From an uncultured beta proteobacterium (GTDB lineage Bacteria > Pseudomonadota > Gammaproteobacteria > Burkholderiales > Rhodocyclaceae), in NCBI GenBank assembly GCA_903910495.1, contig CAIVZW010000400.1:1-24024 (forward strand): a stretch of 24,024 nucleotides of DNA. The letters run 5' to 3'. Both the position numbers and the translations under genes were made by a program. The stretch's first letter is position 1; every line of letters starts with the position of its first letter. A model generated the notes under the pieces. It ran no database searches, was not told the DNA's origin, and saw nothing but the letters and a program-made list of their open reading frames with translations. Below are positions 14,535 through 22,133 of this stretch, piece after piece.

Positions 14535-16766
14535 ATGAAAGCAATGACTAACCCGTTTGGCGCCGCAAGTGCCCCGCCATCCTCCAACAACGACGTATTC
14601 TTCGTTCTACGCTATTGCCGCGAGCACTTCCAGCGCCGGCTTACGGAAATCGCCAAGCTATCGGGAATTTCATCACCAGAGGTTCTCGAAGCGTTCAGCC
14701 GCGAAATTGGCGAAGAGCATGACGAGCTGGCTTCTGCTTCTTCGACCAAGCCGGATGGTTTTGGTCAGACCGCTGGCCTGACGGCTTCCCGAATCAGCCT
14801 TGTCGGCCATGACGATCTTGAACTGGATATCCGCATCGGAGAGATCTCCAATCACCTGAAAGACAATGATCGCATTGACAGTTGGCGGGTGCAGCTGCGC
14901 TACATGACCTTGTTGCACCAGCCAAGAATGACCACAGAAAACAATCCCGTCGGTTTTGGTCCCATCTGCCGGGGATTATGGGCAATCTGCAGGGAGAGCG
15001 GCGTCAGCCTCGAGCAGAACCTCGGCCAGCTTGACCGGCTGGAGAAAAATCTTCATGAGCGGCTGCCCGAAGTTTACACGGAACTGAATGGCCTGCTTGA
15101 GCACCACCGTGTCGAACCGGCACCCGTCCAGATCATTCAGCGCGCCAATGGCGGCAGGCCTGGAAACAGAGGCGGAGAGTCCGCGGAAGCGGCAGCAGGA
15201 AACTCGGGAGAAGCGGGAGACGACGATGCCGAGGGAACGGGCGACGACTACGAACCGGCCGGCATGAATGCCATGGCAACATTGCAACAGGCCTTGCACC
15301 GGCAGTTCAGTAGCGCCGGGCATTCTGCTGCCGGATTTCATCCGGGCTACGCCAGCGGCCATACTTCCGGAGGAGCGGGAGGCAATACCATCGACGCGTC
15401 GACCATGGTGATGCTCAACCATCTGATGGAACGCCTGAGCGCGCTTGAGCTGCAGCAAGTTCCCGTGCATTCGGGCCTAGGCGCGGTTGAACCAGGCGGG
15501 CAGGCACAGATCCAGTTGCATGCACTGCGCTCGAAGGATCTCGATTTGCCCCTGGGGACACCTGCCGCCATCGCGCTGGACACGCTGTCGCTCATTTTCG
15601 AGAGCATCTCTGCCACGTCCGATCTGCCTGATGTCGTCAAGGCCGCCATCGGTCGCCTGCAGATCCCGTTGCTCAGGCTGTCCATCCTCGACGCCTCGTT
15701 TTTTGCCGACTCGCAACACCCGGCCAGGCGGTTGATCAACCGCATGGCGCGTGCTGCTGTCGGACTGGCCCAGGACACCGGGTGCGATCACCCGACCTGT
15801 GCCGGCCTCGCACGAGTCGCCGATGAGGTCCGCGCCAAGCTCGAAACACAAGACGCCAACCTGACTCTGCCTCTCGCCGATATCGAGGCACTGATCACCG
15901 AACGCGATCTGTCGCTGCAGGCGAGTGTTCAACCCTATACGCAACTGGTACGCGAACACGAGGCGCAGAAAACCGCCGGTAGACACACGCAGGACTGGCT
16001 AAGCAGAACTGTCGGCAAAACCGAAGAACCAGCAATCCGGGAATTTCTCACGGAGCACTGGCTTCGTGTCATGCAGAGCGCCTATCTGGAGGGTGGCGAA
16101 ACCGGAACACGCTGGAAGGAATACGAGGCCACCAGTGAAGAGCTGCTCTGGAGCATCCAGCCCAGACAGACCGCCGAAGAGCGCAAACAGTTGCTGGCCC
16201 TGATTCCCTCGCTGATGAAACGCATCAACGCCGGACTCGACCTGGTCGCTGTTTCGAACATGGCGAGAGCCCCTTTTCTCAACCTCTGTTTCAGTTTGCA
16301 GACGCAGGCCCTGCGCAATCGCCCGGACGCACCAGTGCTCCCGGCACAGGAATCTGCGCAACCGCAGATTGCCCCAATTATTCCCACGCCCCCCCCCAGT
16401 ACCGAGACCGATCCCGCGACGGACAACGCCGTTCAGATTCTCGAAAAGAACGGGAAACTTGTGCAGTACCTTGGGCAGCCGACAGCTACTCCGTCGCCGT
16501 GGCATTCCGGCGGCGACGCCTGGAAAGAGGGCGACTGGATCGATTTCCACCTGCCCGACGGCGAACACCTGTGCGGACGCCTGTGCGGGCAGGAATCGCC
16601 TTGCGCAACCGTCGTGCTGTTCAACTCGGATTGGGGCTATGCCGTAGCCCTGGCTGCGCCGTGGCTGGAACAGCAACTGCGTGCCGGAGAAGCCTGTGTC
16701 GTCTCGGATACTTTGCTCTTTGATGAAGCGGCGGAACGGGCGCTGGGACGGATACCTGCGCCCTGA
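14535..16766 (+). CDS. DUF1631 family protein
   Basis: 743 residues, the usual size of DUF1631 proteins, which are large, mostly helical cytoplasmic proteins of beta- and gammaproteobacteria. The N-terminal helical region (about 20-200) is followed by a low-complexity acidic/Gly linker (about 203-240). A long helical middle comes next. It includes MVMLNHLMERLSALELQQVP and the family's DLPDVVKAAIGRLQIPLLRL block, where P-x-x-x-K-x-x-I-x-x-L-x-x-P is the strongest signature. A further AREFLTEHWLRVM-like segment follows. The C-terminal beta-rich domain (about 650-740) reads GDWIDFHLPDGEHLCGRLCG, VVLFNSDWGYAVALAAPWLE and then LLFDEAAERAL, reminiscent of PilZ-type barrels. The start at 14535 has only a weak ribosome-binding site; an ATG three codons later is equally possible. 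Function unknown. The adjacency to a DHH phosphoesterase and rhlE may be general chromosomal order. Confidence 0.85.
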   Translation: MKAMTNPFGAASAPPSSNNDVFFVLRYCREHFQRRLTEIAKLSGISSPEVLEAFSREIGEEHDELASASSTKPDGFGQTAGLTASRISLVGHDDLELDIRIGEISNHLKDNDRIDSWRVQLRYMTLLHQPRMTTENNPVGFGPICRGLWAICRESGVSLEQNLGQLDRLEKNLHERLPEVYTELNGLLEHHRVEPAPVQIIQRANGGRPGNRGGESAEAAAGNSGEAGDDDAEGTGDDYEPAGMNAMATLQQALHRQFSSAGHSAAGFHPGYASGHTSGGAGGNTIDASTMVMLNHLMERLSALELQQVPVHSGLGAVEPGGQAQIQLHALRSKDLDLPLGTPAAIALDTLSLIFESISATSDLPDVVKAAIGRLQIPLLRLSILDASFFADSQHPARRLINRMARAAVGLAQDTGCDHPTCAGLARVADEVRAKLETQDANLTLPLADIEALITERDLSLQASVQPYTQLVREHEAQKTAGRHTQDWLSRTVGKTEEPAIREFLTEHWLRVMQSAYLEGGETGTRWKEYEATSEELLWSIQPRQTAEERKQLLALIPSLMKRINAGLDLVAVSNMARAPFLNLCFSLQTQALRNRPDAPVLPAQESAQPQIAPIIPTPPPSTETDPATDNAVQILEKNGKLVQYLGQPTATPSPWHSGGDAWKEGDWIDFHLPDGEHLCGRLCGQESPCATVVLFNSDWGYAVALAAPWLEQQLRAGEACVVSDTLLFDEAAERALGRIPAP

Positions 16767-16811
16767 TGACGAGCGCCGCGCAAGCTGCGAAAGAAATGTC
16801 GCCAAAGGGTG

Positions 16812-16817
16812 TATAAT
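16812..16817 (+). promoter_or_regulatory. Likely -10 box for rhlE
   Basis: Perfect TATAAT preceded by GTG (GTGTATAAT), 46 bases before the helicase ATG. No good -35 at 17 bp spacing; CTGCGA at 16785-16790 is 21 bp away. A leader of about 40 nt results. Confidence 0.6.
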
Positions 16818-16863
16818 CGTTGCCCTATGCCATTGATTCCACATTTCTTTACAGGCGCTGCCG

Positions 16864-18324
<1,461 letters not shown>

Positions 18325-18377
18325 CGCCCGCCAGAAGTTCGGGTTCGCTGTGGATCCAGCCAACGACAGCGAGGCGA

Positions 18378-19145
18378 TCAGCCGACGGCACCCTTCGCCG
18401 GTACATCCACGAGTTTCAGGATCGCCACCGAAACATTATCGCCATCCCCTTGTGCGCGTGCCCGTGCCCGGCTGATCAGAAGTTCGGAGGCCTCACGGGC
18501 CGAATAGGCGGCCAGCACCCCGCCCAGTTCAGCATCACCGAAATAGCCCCAGAGACCATCCGAACACAGAAGAAAAGAATCGCCTGCCTGCAGGTCTTCC
18601 GATTCGCCGAAATCGATTTTCGGCACTTCATCGCCACCCAGCGACGTGATCAGGATATTCCGGTTGGGATGAACCAGCGCCTGCTCCGGCGTGATTTTCC
18701 CCTTGGCCACCAGTTGCTCGACGTAGGAATGGTCGGTGGTACGAAAAAAAAGCCGGTCACCGCGAAACCGGTAGAGACGGCTATCCCCGCAGTGCGCCCA
18801 ACTTAACCGGCCCGGCTGCAGAAGCAGCATGACCGCCGTACTGTGCGGATCCTTCTCGTTGATGAAACGCGACGCCTTGATCAACATGTGCGCCTCGCTG
18901 AGGCTGGATTCGAGCATGATCTGCGGGCATTCGCTACGCGCCGAAAACTGTTCCAGATTATTTCGCGCCGTGTGGATCACCTGCTGAGCCGCCAGCACCC
19001 CGCCGGTATGACCGCCCATCCCGTCAGCAACGACAGCGAGCGCAACCCCCCCGCCTTTGGGATGGGGCAACAGAGCCACGCGATCCTGCTGCTCTTTGCG
19101 GTCACCCTGATGCTGGGCGACACACGCATCGATATTCATTGCCAT
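18378..19145 (-). CDS. PP2C-type serine/threonine protein phosphatase
   Basis: 255 residues, a single PPM/PP2C domain. It removes phosphate from Ser/Thr (metal-dependent) and would oppose a Hanks-type kinase. Visible motifs: RKEQQDRVAL (motif 1, with the D21 metal ligand), VADGMGGHTGG (motif 2, D41/G42 metal site), STAVMLLLQPGRLSWAHCGDSRLYRF (motif with GDSR), LLCSDGLWGY (D of motif 8) and GDGDNVSVAILKL (final D-N motif). No membrane segment, so it is cytoplasmic. Start at 19145, with AAGGA 9-10 nt upstream; an ATG two codons later is possible. No kinase or FHA gene is in the window. A 40-codon ORF lies 72 bases upstream on the same strand. A weak promoter-like TTTAAC-16-GATACT lies between them. 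Confidence 0.92.
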   Translation of the reverse strand: MAMNIDACVAQHQGDRKEQQDRVALLPHPKGGGVALAVVADGMGGHTGGVLAAQQVIHTARNNLEQFSARSECPQIMLESSLSEAHMLIKASRFINEKDPHSTAVMLLLQPGRLSWAHCGDSRLYRFRGDRLFFRTTDHSYVEQLVAKGKITPEQALVHPNRNILITSLGGDEVPKIDFGESEDLQAGDSFLLCSDGLWGYFGDAELGGVLAAYSAREASELLISRARARAQGDGDNVSVAILKLVDVPAKGAVG

Positions 19146-19217
19146 TACGCTGATTCCTTCCGAGGGCGGCAGAGTATCACGTTTGTACCAGGCCGTTAAA
19201 GAGCCGGCGCAAGGACT

Positions 19218-19340
19218 TCACTCTGCGCAATTACGCACCCGCGGCTGCGGCGGAATGGTGATGCCTTTCTCAAACAGGCGCTTGACGCTCTTGCTTTCGT
19301 CTCCCGATAGATCCACGAGATGCGTTTTGTCGATAGCCAT
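19218..19340 (-). CDS. Hypothetical 40-residue protein upstream of the PP2C gene
   Basis: A short complete frame from ATG (19340-19338) to TGA (19220-19218). It begins MAIDKTHLVDLSGDESKSVK and ends RLFEKGITIPPQPRVRNCAE. The ribosome-binding site is good: GAGGG lies about 5 nt upstream within CAGAGGGATCT. Codon use follows the core genes. No membrane or signal segment; a charged helix is followed by a Pro-rich tail with one Cys third from the end. It is divergent from the adenosyltransferase gene and 72 bases upstream of the phosphatase on the same strand, so cotranscription is likely. I do not recognise a family. It could be a small partner of the phosphatase, but that is only inferred from position. 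Confidence 0.6.
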   Translation of the reverse strand: MAIDKTHLVDLSGDESKSVKRLFEKGITIPPQPRVRNCAE

Positions 19341-19418
19341 AGATCCCTCTGATAATTCAGACACTCATCCTGAAGCCCTGATCCTGCAACTCGCTGCAAA
19401 CTGAAAGAAGCCTTCCGA

Positions 19419-19424
19419 TATAAT
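19419..19424 (+). promoter_or_regulatory. Likely -10 box for the cobalamin adenosyltransferase gene
   Basis: Perfect TATAAT 38 bases before the ATG. TGCAAA at 19395-19400, with 18 bp spacing, is a poor -35. No cobalamin riboswitch fold is evident in the short leader. Confidence 0.6.
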
Positions 19425-19462
19425 CAGTCATCCAGCCTCTCATTCTCCTCAGGAAACCAATC

Positions 19463-20017
19463 ATGGGCAACCGCCTTTCAAAAATCGTCACCCGCACCGG
19501 TGATGCCGGAACGACCGGCCTCGGCGACGGCTCACGAGTGGCCAAGGATTGCCTGCGCATCGACAGCATGGGCGAAGTGGACGAACTCAATTCAAGCCTT
19601 GGTGTGCTGCTCGCCGAAGAGCTTCCGCAAGCCGTCCGCAACGCCCTGCTCGGCATCCAGCACGATCTTTTCGACCTCGGCGGCGAACTCTGCATCCCCG
19701 GCACGAACATCATCAACGATGCACACATCATCCGCCTCGAAGACCTGGTCACACAATTCAACGCCAGCCTCAGCCCGCTGAAGGAATTCATCCTGCCCTG
19801 CGGCACCCGTGCCGCGGCGCTGGCTCATCTCTCGCGCACCGTCTGCCGCCGCGCCGAACGCCGCCTCGTGCATCTGGCCAACCACGAGAACGTCTCCGAT
19901 TTCGCGCGCAGATACCTCAACCGCCTGTCCGACCTGCTGTTCGTCCTCGGCCGCGCCCTCAACCAGTCCGGTAGCGGTGGCGATGTGCTGTGGGTGCAGG
20001 GCAGAAATCGCGGCTAG
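19463..20017 (+). CDS. Cob(I)alamin adenosyltransferase, PduO type
   Basis: 184 residues, full length for PduO-type ATP:cob(I)alamin adenosyltransferase. It transfers the 5'-deoxyadenosyl group of ATP to cobalamin, giving coenzyme B12. The ATP-binding N-terminus is TRTGDAGTTGLGDGSRVAK (10-28), followed by GEVDELNSSLGVL (37-49, helix with conserved E-x-D-E-L-N). The C-terminal active-site helices are SRTVCRRAERRL (124-135, R-x-x-x-R-x-x-E-R) and NVSDFARRYLNRLSDLLFVLGR (142-163). The start is well set: TCAGGAAA lies about 7 nt before the ATG and TATAAT upstream. The last 49 codons reappear as a separate, diverged copy at 20789-20938. With the BtuF-like gene at the window start this implies that the organism salvages or uses B12. 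Confidence 0.94.
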   Translation: MGNRLSKIVTRTGDAGTTGLGDGSRVAKDCLRIDSMGEVDELNSSLGVLLAEELPQAVRNALLGIQHDLFDLGGELCIPGTNIINDAHIIRLEDLVTQFNASLSPLKEFILPCGTRAAALAHLSRTVCRRAERRLVHLANHENVSDFARRYLNRLSDLLFVLGRALNQSGSGGDVLWVQGRNRG

Positions 20018-20144
20018 CAGAACAGGGGCCAGGAACAATCGCCACATGTCACCGCGTTCCCCGGATTGCGGTTGATGCCGCGCGTAGCGACGTGGCATGT
20101 CAGCTGCAATAAACCAAAATAATCCATTAAGATGCGAACCCCTT

Positions 20145-20203
20145 GTGGGTCGGCCTTCAGGCCGACGTGTCTCCGATTTCTGTCGGGCTGAAGCCCGACC
20201 CAC
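20145..20203. repeat. Inverted pair of REP-like palindromic units
   Basis: Unit 1 (20145-20166) reads GTGGGTCGGCCTTCAGGCCG then AC. Unit 2 (20182-20203) is its near-exact inverted copy, differing by a C/G swap at two compensating positions, so each unit keeps its own small hairpin (GGCCTTCAGGCC and GGGCTGAAGCCC). A 15-nt spacer lies between. Paired units in opposite orientation form the BIME-type arrangement of REP elements, and the whole can fold into a long hairpin. It lies 128 bases after the adenosyltransferase stop. Confidence 0.8.
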
Positions 20204-20270
20204 AACGCTAATGAACAATCAAAAAGAATGAGACCTCTTTAGTTGCTTTATTGATCTGGCAAGGTAATGA

Positions 20271-20606
20271 TTGAAGTCCGTTCGCCCTGAGCCTGTCGAA
20301 GGGTGGGGTTTTCTGGTGTCTTATCCCGATTTTTACGAGTGCATCTCTGACGGCGAAACAATCGACGAAGCCATCGCGAACGGAAAAGATGCGCTCGTCG
20401 CTACAATCGCCGCGCTGGAGGCCAAAGGTTTCCCTGCCCCCAAGCCCAACAGCGGCCGTGTAGCATCCGGCAAATTCGTGGCGCGGGTACCGAAATCGGT
20501 TCATGCCGAGCTTTCTGCCCGTGCGAAATCGGAGGGCGTATCCCTCAACTCATTGGTGCTGACTTTTCTGGCAGAAGGTCTGGGGCGGCGCAAGTCGCCT
20601 ATTTGA
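20271..20606 (+). CDS. HicB-like antitoxin, 5' end replaced by a dispersed repeat
   Basis: The frame opens directly after an in-frame TGA with a TTG and encodes 111 residues. Residues 12-50 (GWGFLVSYPDFYECISDGET then IDEAIANGKDALVATIAALE) are a HicB partial-RNase-H-like fold. Residues 66-106 (GKFVARVPKSVHAELSARAK then SEGVSLNSLVLTFLAEGL) are a HicB-type ribbon-helix-helix DNA-binding domain. HicB normally neutralises the mRNA-cleaving toxin HicA and represses the operon. The first strand normally found before GGWLVxFPDF is missing; in its place is VRPEPVEG, encoded by the repeat at 20281-20303. No hicA-like ORF is found on either side. No ribosome-binding site precedes TTG, so expression is doubtful; this may be a decaying, orphan antitoxin. 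Confidence 0.7.
   Translation: MKSVRPEPVEGWGFLVSYPDFYECISDGETIDEAIANGKDALVATIAALEAKGFPAPKPNSGRVASGKFVARVPKSVHAELSARAKSEGVSLNSLVLTFLAEGLGRRKSPI
20281..20303. repeat. Dispersed TTCG...CGAA repeat encoding RPEPVEG
   Basis: The sequence TTCGCCCTGAGCCTGTCGAA followed by GGG is a widespread palindromic repeat of proteobacterial genomes (outer TTCG/CGAA arms). In one frame it reads R-P-E-P-V-E-G. Here it forms the beginning of the HicB-like frame. Confidence 0.75.
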
Positions 20607-20788
20607 CGACTTGCACTTGCCGACCGCGGCTTGCCAGGTACCGTTCCCCACACACCCTCTGCCGGATATCGGCGCGAGCAACTGATCGAGGCTGATTCCA
20701 TACACCTCATCACACTGCCCGCACACTCAGCCCGGTTAGATCCGCTACGGTTGCTCCAGAAAAAATTCGAAGCTGACCCTTTTAGCTT
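20607..20788. other. Region between hicB-like gene and the adenosyltransferase fragment
   Basis: About 180 bases in which I see no gene, promoter or hairpin. The sequence is GC-rich in its first part and ends in a short AT-rich run (CCAGAAAAAATTCG at 20757-20770) right before the duplicated segment begins at 20789. Confidence 0.3.
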
Positions 20789-20938
20789 CATCTGGCCAAC
20801 CACGAGAACGTCTCCGACTTCGCGCGCAAATACCTCAACCGCCTGTCCGACCTGCTGTTCGTCCTCGGCCGTACCCTCAATCAGGCCGGCGGTGGAGGCG
20901 ATGTGCTGTGGGTCCAGGGCAGGAATCGTGGTCAGTAA
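20789..20938 (+). pseudogene. Partial second copy of the cobalamin adenosyltransferase 3' end
   Basis: The segment repeats 19868-20017 with about a dozen base differences (roughly 90% identity by eye). It still reads LANHENVSDFARKYLNRLSD, LLFVLGRTLNQAGGGGDVLW and VQGRNRGQ before TAA (20936-20938). Most differences are silent or conservative, so the copy was probably under selection as coding DNA after it diverged. That points to a remnant of a second, related adenosyltransferase gene rather than a fresh duplication. The 5' three quarters of the gene are absent. Confidence 0.9.
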
Positions 20939-21254
20939 AGCCGTCAGATACCCGCCATCCCCCTTCGGTACCGCCGAGCAGCGCCAGTGCGCCGCGGGCA
21001 GTCGGCGAGGACTGTCTGAGCTGCGCAGCAGCGAGTTCCGCAGCCGCGCCCTGAACGATGCGCCGCATCGCGAAGAAGTGCTTTTGGAGTGCCCGGTGTA
21101 TTGGCGCAGCGCAGGGGATCGCGCCAACGGCGCGACGGTGACGCGCCCCGCAGGAAGTACTCTTGGGGTATGGGGTCGCCTTTACTTTGGTAACTTTCTT
21201 TTGGCGACACAAAAGAAAGTTACTCGCCCGTCAAGGGTGAAACACAGCGGCTGT
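20939..21254. other. Non-coding region with palindrome, downstream of the UbiA-like gene
   Basis: About 316 bases. Long open frames run through here on both strands, but their products (Arg/Ser/Gly-rich) look like GC-rich frame shadows. The segment resembles dispersed intergenic repeats of betaproteobacteria, ending with the 14-bp perfect palindrome at 21190-21223. No tRNA or small RNA can be drawn with confidence. Confidence 0.4.
21190..21223. terminator. 14-bp perfect hairpin, likely bidirectional terminator or repeat element
   Basis: GTAACTTTCTTTTG (21190-21203) is exactly complementary to CAAAAGAAAGTTAC (21210-21223) around the 6-nt loop GCGACA. It lies 32 bases beyond the stop of the minus-strand UbiA-like gene, so it can end that operon, although no separate T-tract follows. 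The same type of palindrome recurs between genes in related bacteria, as I recall, so it may be a repeat used as terminator. Confidence 0.55.
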
Positions 21255-22133
21255 TCAGCCCAGCAGTACAAGCACCGTCACCAGCCACCCGCCGATCGCC
21301 GCCAGCAGATGCGCGTCCTTGAGCAGGGCCATGGCCGGATCGCCGCCGCCGCCACGCCGGTGCAGCAGAAAGAGATAGCGGAAAATGCCGTAGATGACAA
21401 AGGGCACAGTGTAGATCAGGCTGGCCGTGCCATGCATGGCCACGGTTTCGGCACTCACCGTATATAGGCTGTAACCAACGATGGCGCCCGCCGCGCAGAT
21501 GCCGGTCAACTGGTCGAGCAGGACCGGATCGTAATCGTCAAGCACCTGCCGGTGGCTGCCGCCGCGCCCGTCCAGCGCATTGAGTTCGGCGCGGCGCTTG
21601 GCAAAACCGAGGAACAGAGTCAGCATCAGTCCGCACAGCAGAAGCCAGTAGGACGGCGCGATCCCGACCCCGAGCGTGCCGGCCAGAATGCGCAGCATGA
21701 AGCCCGCCGCGATGATGAACACATCGAGCAGCACGACATGCTTCAGGCCCATCGAATAGGCCAGATTGAGCACAACATAAGAGAGCACGACCAGCAGCGC
21801 CGTGTCTGAGGCGGCATGCGCCAGCAGCAGTGCCGACGAGAGGCAGGCACCAGCCAGCAGCAGCGCTTGCGCCACGCTCACCGTACCGGAAGCCAGCGGC
21901 CGATGGCGCTTCTCCGGGTGCTCGCGGTCGCGCTCGCGGTCGCTCAGGTCGTTGAACACATAAACGGCCGACGCCGCAAGGGCGAAGGACGCTGCCACCA
22001 GCAGAACGTTCTGCAGCAGCAACGGATCGTGCCAGGCATGCCCGAAGAGCAGCCCGACAAAGACAAAACCGCTCTTGACCCACTGATGCGGGCGCAACAA
22101 CCTGAGATAGGGCACTATTTTTTGTCCGCTCAT
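21255..22133 (-). CDS. UbiA-family prenyltransferase, decaprenyl-phosphate phosphoribosyltransferase-like
   Basis: 292 residues, about eight to nine transmembrane helices, inner membrane. The first Asp-rich motif is NDLSDRERDREHPEKRHRPL (61-80), with N-D-x-x-D-x-x-x-D-x-x-H-P-x-K-x-x-R-P diagnostic of the phosphoribosyltransferase subgroup (Rv3806c type). That subgroup transfers 5-phosphoribose from PRPP to polyprenyl phosphate. The second motif region is YSMGLKHVVLLDVFIIAAGF. The N-terminus YLRLLRPHQWVKSGFVFVGL also fits this subgroup better than UbiA or MenA. The start ATG (22133-22131) overlaps the TGA of the glycosyltransferase gene as ATGA; a longer in-frame start at 22187 is unlikely. 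Together the two would make and use a lipid-linked pentose donor. Epimerase genes (DprE1/DprE2) are not in the window. Confidence 0.85.
   Translation of the reverse strand: MSGQKIVPYLRLLRPHQWVKSGFVFVGLLFGHAWHDPLLLQNVLLVAASFALAASAVYVFNDLSDRERDREHPEKRHRPLASGTVSVAQALLLAGACLSSALLLAHAASDTALLVVLSYVVLNLAYSMGLKHVVLLDVFIIAAGFMLRILAGTLGVGIAPSYWLLLCGLMLTLFLGFAKRRAELNALDGRGGSHRQVLDDYDPVLLDQLTGICAAGAIVGYSLYTVSAETVAMHGTASLIYTVPFVIYGIFRYLFLLHRRGGGGDPAMALLKDAHLLAAIGGWLVTVLVLLG

Noticed and set aside
20631..21467. Plus-strand open frame of 278 codons
   Set aside because: It runs through the adenosyltransferase fragment in a different frame and through the 3' end of the UbiA-like gene on the opposite strand. 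No ribosome-binding site or family, and the composition is that of a GC-rich shadow.
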